The position numbers and the translations under genes were made by a program. Source: a virus. Taken from it: DNA of 58,606 nt. Where the stretch lies: positions 1 through 58,606 of IMG/VR virus record IMGVR_UViG_3300026528_000001, one strand, 5' to 3'. This document shows, one piece after another, positions 56,401-58,606 of this stretch. Numbering within the stretch: the first letter of the stretch is position 1; every line of letters starts with the position of its first letter. The notes below the pieces were generated by a model. The model worked only from the letters and a program-made list of their open reading frames with translations, ran no database searches and was not told the origin of the DNA.

Positions 56401-56582
56401 CTCCTGACTTGTATCAGGCTCTCATGGGCGAAGGCCGGCCCCTCTTCCAGTCCCCTCTCCCCTTCCTTGCGGGTGGCGCCGGGGCTGCTCTCGCGGGAGC
56501 CGCAGCGGCACAGAAGGGGAAGGCCCAAGACGCAGACTACGAATATGACCGAGCCACAGGCAAAGTCAGGCGGGTGAAGTGA
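53430..56582 (+). CDS. Polyvalent protein with RadC-like JAB domain (1050 residues)
   Basis: Residues about 220-345 form a RadC-like JAB domain: His295 and His297 in LLHNHPSGRTIPSREDVSIT and Asp308 make the metal site. Residues about 560-650 are coiled coil (LDAQIKSTQSELNDVYYYD). Residues about 725-1010 match the polyvalent-protein domain described by Aravind and colleagues (GEPMLFGEELQSQA; RFGWTTGEQQIERYNLG; GLDLRVGGEGKRQLYDQML). Such proteins are thought to enter the host with the DNA and counter early defences. Only a GTG start is available. The C-terminus has a hydrophobic Gly/Ala segment (FLAGGAGAALAGAAAA). Confidence 0.8.
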   Translation: MNGNSPFDPYYYDPTEVRRRLAELAGTPLLPELPSPRQYDVGIGPGQMTPTEIGVRSFMDQLTGRSYNLARPLTSPTNLAILGGTAVAPELAPFASRAFGLGMGTVGLHEAESGKYPEAATSLGLGLMGLAGPSLRSGQRVDLRTTQMLPYGSEVPYAERPAGIVREPEPTGAPGGGPVPARGVPYLARPRSGVSLLGLSIRRDLANRDWVDLRGKQVNTSEDIAAAAQTFRSPQFETFHVLYVNKNGQIAGHEALTSRLPAGVAPFAEGQSARFAYGINSRAKRLEASDVWLLHNHPSGRTIPSREDVSITRSLAGRVPRLRGQLIINDVSYGEISPTGSVYQRSLPEAARVTTGLGEAEVPHPELGRTIMSSLDVASVGRILKTPENMVSLVYRSSDGAVRAIESVPVNLYLKSDDMADWIRGRQREYGASMALSYYDSTGRFAPEVTEAGLKLIRTRAIRDGILGSEGGQTRSLEDFAGVTREPEQWPKSIRIREPEEPLQSRLVSPFYSQLERVIEAKMPNVTTVDQLQGILKDPRIKGTELEATGLQRWLDTFKGSTKKITKDEVRRQLALGKVELKDVTYAEEDPAVMAKRSTLDAQIKSTQSELNDVYYYDRDAKDWLQRVEKLNKQLEDLSYARAEIPEPPEEPKFGRQKLQLEGGTNYREKLLVMPGGEKVIDWRVTGPGGRVRTFPTEAEARIYTNQWYGRPDPPLVTIERVTRREPYVEPHFNVEGVVAHGRFTDRTTTAGEPMLFGEELQSQAALDVRKAREAGELSPWKGFPFEKNWHELMLWRALRMAAEEGKTRFGWTTGEQQIERYNLGRHIDSLSVAQSPQGHFILDMRGGRLPGGYQVTTVSPEQLPDYVGTELAQKIKAEVEPGGKFKDYSGLDLRVGGEGKRQLYDQMLTQAANRIGKRYGAKVEDVTMPTNVPQIVQTGNTWIVKSTITGQPLYEGATRQAAMDFINEMQELGSVAKGEGLTTVHSIPITPDLYQALMGEGRPLFQSPLPFLAGGAGAALAGAAAAQKGKAQDADYEYDRATGKVRRVK

Positions 56583-58606
56583 CAAACGGCATCGGCATCA
56601 AGCGAGTCAAGCTGCCTGACGGCACGGTATACGAGTTCCACGGGGATTTTACGAACGCTCACCTTGAGGATGCGATGCGGCAACTCGAGGGGGGACCGCC
56701 ACCGGTGCCGGAATCATCTGTCTTAGGCCGTATCCCTTATGAAGCAGGCCAAGCCGTGCGTGGCGCCGCCGAGGCTTATGGCATCCTGCCGCCTCCCGGG
56801 GCGCCGCCCGTAGGATCGCGTCTCATGCCGGATCCAAACGCTCCCATGCCTCTGACTCAAATGTACGGTGCGGGGAGGCAATTGACCGAAGCCGGACTCG
56901 GTGAACTCGGCCCCGCGGTCATGTCAGAAGATCCTCAGGCCGTGCGTCGTGCCGCCATGATGACCACGCTCGGGACCGTTCCGATGGCCGGGCCGGGCAT
57001 ATGGTCGGGTCTCCAGATGATTCAGACCGGTGAGCCGGGGCGCGGTCTCGGGACCATGTTGCCCTGGGTCATGGGCATCGGCGGGAAGCGCCCGCCACGA
57101 ATCACGGAGCACATGCCTCCGCCGCCTGGTACTGTTCCCTCTTACCTGGCATCCGCCTTCCCGCCTGGTAGGACTTTGCCTCTCCTCAACAAACTCATTC
57201 AACGTGTCCCGGACGTAGGCGCATTGAAGAACGTCCGCACCGTGTTAGAGGACGCTGCCGGGAAGCTGGTGGTAGGCAAAATCACTTTTCAGGACTGGAT
57301 GGACCGCGTCCAGGTGAACATGACGCCTGCTGAGATCGAGGTGGGCCGCAGGTGGTATTCGGATCTGCACAAGCTCTTTGCCGCGCACTTCGGGGAGGCG
57401 AATGCGGACAAGGAACTGATTGCCTGGGGACTCAGTCAGCAAAAGACTTCTCCGTCCGCCGGCATGGGGAATGTGCTCAAGGCCAAGGATATCATTGCGG
57501 CCGGTTCTGCGCCCTGGCCTGGTCCTTACCCTGTCCCGGGCGGAAGTCTGCCGCAAGCCGGGCTGAGCGAGGAGGCGCTTCTGGCGTGGCTGCGCGGTCA
57601 GGTGCCCGAAGCTGGCATCGGCCAGAAGCTGGTGGATTTTTCTGACAACACGCAAGGCAGGGTGACACGCACTCTCTATGGGGATGACCCAAGAGCGGGA
57701 GCTCCAGTCACGGTAGATACTCACACCTTCCGGGACGCGGGCGGCATCGACCAGACGCTGCTCGACTACCTCAAGGAGCGCTTCGGGCCGCAAGTCACCA
57801 GAGGTCTGCGCCGTGACACTGCCGGACCGATCTCACCGACTCAGTACGAGAACGCGACAAAGTTCTTCAATGACTTGACAGCACACTTGAACCAAGTGGG
57901 TTTCGCTGGAGGCAATTGGAAGTCGCCGGCCGAAGCTCAAGCGGTGGGCTGGATGACGATGCAGAAAGCCATCGGGCGCACTCCGGAGACGCCGGCAGAC
58001 ATCTTCAACAAGAACTACCGCACGATTTCCTATGAGTTAAGCTATGCAGCCGGCTCGCCTTACGAGAAGACTTTCGGCCCGATGTACAAGCTGCCTTATG
58101 ACACGGCACAGCAGATAACAAGGTATGTGGACGACCGGGTCGCCTCGGAGTTTCTGGCTCATGAATTCGGCTCTCAAGGCGTTCAGGTGGAAAACCTTCA
58201 CCGTGGCGGGACGTATCTCGATTACCCGGTGGCCCCGTCGATCCAGCGGAAAGTGATGGCCTCGCCTGAAACGGTGGCGCAGATACGCGATTCACTGGCC
58301 TATTTGTATCAGCAGGACGAAGCCTACAGTTTCCGTTTCGACGTGGGAAAAGATTCTGCCAACGTCAATGGCATCCGTGCTGTGGGTGACCCGAGGTTTG
58401 CCGATCGGGTGTTTCTGGACAGTTTCTGGAAAGCGTTCCGCGAAGAGTTAGAACCGCGAGCGCCTCATCTTCTGAAAGAAGACATCCAGTTCTCTGGCAT
58501 GCTGTGGCGTGGCGGACCCACCGGTACGGTCAGGCGTGAGCCGAATCCCAAGCTTCTGAGCGGCGCCGCACCCATCGAGCATCCCGAGCAAGGTCCAGGC
58601 CTTTTC
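56579..58606 (+). CDS. Large internal virion protein, first 676 codons (continues at 2)
   Basis: GTG overlaps the stop of the polyvalent gene and opens IKRVKLPDGTVYEFHGDFTN, a short beta motif common at the start of phage virion proteins. The frame stays open to the window end and continues in frame at base 2 to a stop at 550, giving 816 residues. The first 200 residues are Pro/Gly-rich; the rest is mixed helical (LHKLFAAHFGEANADKELIA; YELSYAAGSPYEKTFGPMYK), with no recognised enzyme core. Position suggests an ejection or polyvalent-type protein. Confidence 0.75.
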   Translation, partial: MTNGIGIKRVKLPDGTVYEFHGDFTNAHLEDAMRQLEGGPPPVPESSVLGRIPYEAGQAVRGAAEAYGILPPPGAPPVGSRLMPDPNAPMPLTQMYGAGRQLTEAGLGELGPAVMSEDPQAVRRAAMMTTLGTVPMAGPGIWSGLQMIQTGEPGRGLGTMLPWVMGIGGKRPPRITEHMPPPPGTVPSYLASAFPPGRTLPLLNKLIQRVPDVGALKNVRTVLEDAAGKLVVGKITFQDWMDRVQVNMTPAEIEVGRRWYSDLHKLFAAHFGEANADKELIAWGLSQQKTSPSAGMGNVLKAKDIIAAGSAPWPGPYPVPGGSLPQAGLSEEALLAWLRGQVPEAGIGQKLVDFSDNTQGRVTRTLYGDDPRAGAPVTVDTHTFRDAGGIDQTLLDYLKERFGPQVTRGLRRDTAGPISPTQYENATKFFNDLTAHLNQVGFAGGNWKSPAEAQAVGWMTMQKAIGRTPETPADIFNKNYRTISYELSYAAGSPYEKTFGPMYKLPYDTAQQITRYVDDRVASEFLAHEFGSQGVQVENLHRGGTYLDYPVAPSIQRKVMASPETVAQIRDSLAYLYQQDEAYSFRFDVGKDSANVNGIRAVGDPRFADRVFLDSFWKAFREELEPRAPHLLKEDIQFSGMLWRGGPTGTVRREPNPKLLSGAAPIEHPEQGPGLF
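58480..58606. repeat. Terminal direct repeat, right copy (circle junction)
   Basis: Identical to 1-127; see the left copy. Bases after 58479 should be counted only once in a circular map. Confidence 0.95.

Overview
This window is a complete circular-mapping genome of a tailed bacteriophage, most likely a podovirus-like member of Caudoviricetes. The first 127 bases (1-127) are repeated exactly as the last 127 (58480-58606), so the unit is 58,479 bp. The repeat looks like an assembler overlap at a circle junction rather than a packaged terminus. One large virion gene runs across the junction (56579-58606 joined to 2-550). No host marker gene is present. Strong AGGAGG-type ribosome binding sites, Sec signal peptides and a lipobox point to an ordinary bacterial host. 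No integrase, tRNA, DNA polymerase or primase was recognised.

Layout. (1) 547-1141 is a lysis region: an M15 endolysin (+) facing a small holin-like membrane protein (-). (2) 1363-14343 is a leftward block. Its distal part holds three glycosyltransferases, a GNAT/Mom-like protein and many tiny membrane or zinc-ribbon proteins. Its proximal part holds recombination and replication functions: an ERCC4-type nuclease, a J-domain-like protein, an AAA ATPase, a PD-(D/E)XK nuclease, an SSB-like protein, an XPD/DinG-like Fe-S helicase and an RHH protein. (3) 14344-14564 is a divergent control region. (4) 14565-25680 is rightward: two HTH proteins, small genes, a fourth glycosyltransferase, a SAM methyltransferase and the terminase. 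The large terminase is split into an ATPase gene (19462-20688) and a nuclease gene (24162-24998), with nine genes between them, including a radical SAM protein. (5) 25798-56582 is the structural block: portal, scaffold, major capsid protein, connectors, a large tail protein, internal virion proteins and a 1050-residue polyvalent protein with a RadC-like JAB domain. Two antisense HNH endonuclease genes (28485-29150, 40081-40722) and one antisense moron cassette (52712-53385) interrupt it.

The genes form long translationally coupled runs; most neighbours overlap by 1-4 bases (ATGA, GTGA or TAATG). Four promoters with nearly identical -35 regions (TTGACT followed by a conserved tail) serve the replication genes, the XRE regulator and the moron, suggesting one regulator or one early programme.

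The most unusual features are: (a) a four-copy palindromic element with fixed arms and variable stems, three copies lying inside protein-coding genes in frame; (b) the split terminase; (c) five structural-region genes plus the moron product that begin with Sec signal peptides, one with a lipobox, although several have fibre-like, LamG-like or capsid-associated bodies; (d) the paired HNH genes, each followed by a strong hairpin. All calls come from reading the sequence. No database search was run, and functional names rest on recognised motifs and family resemblance.
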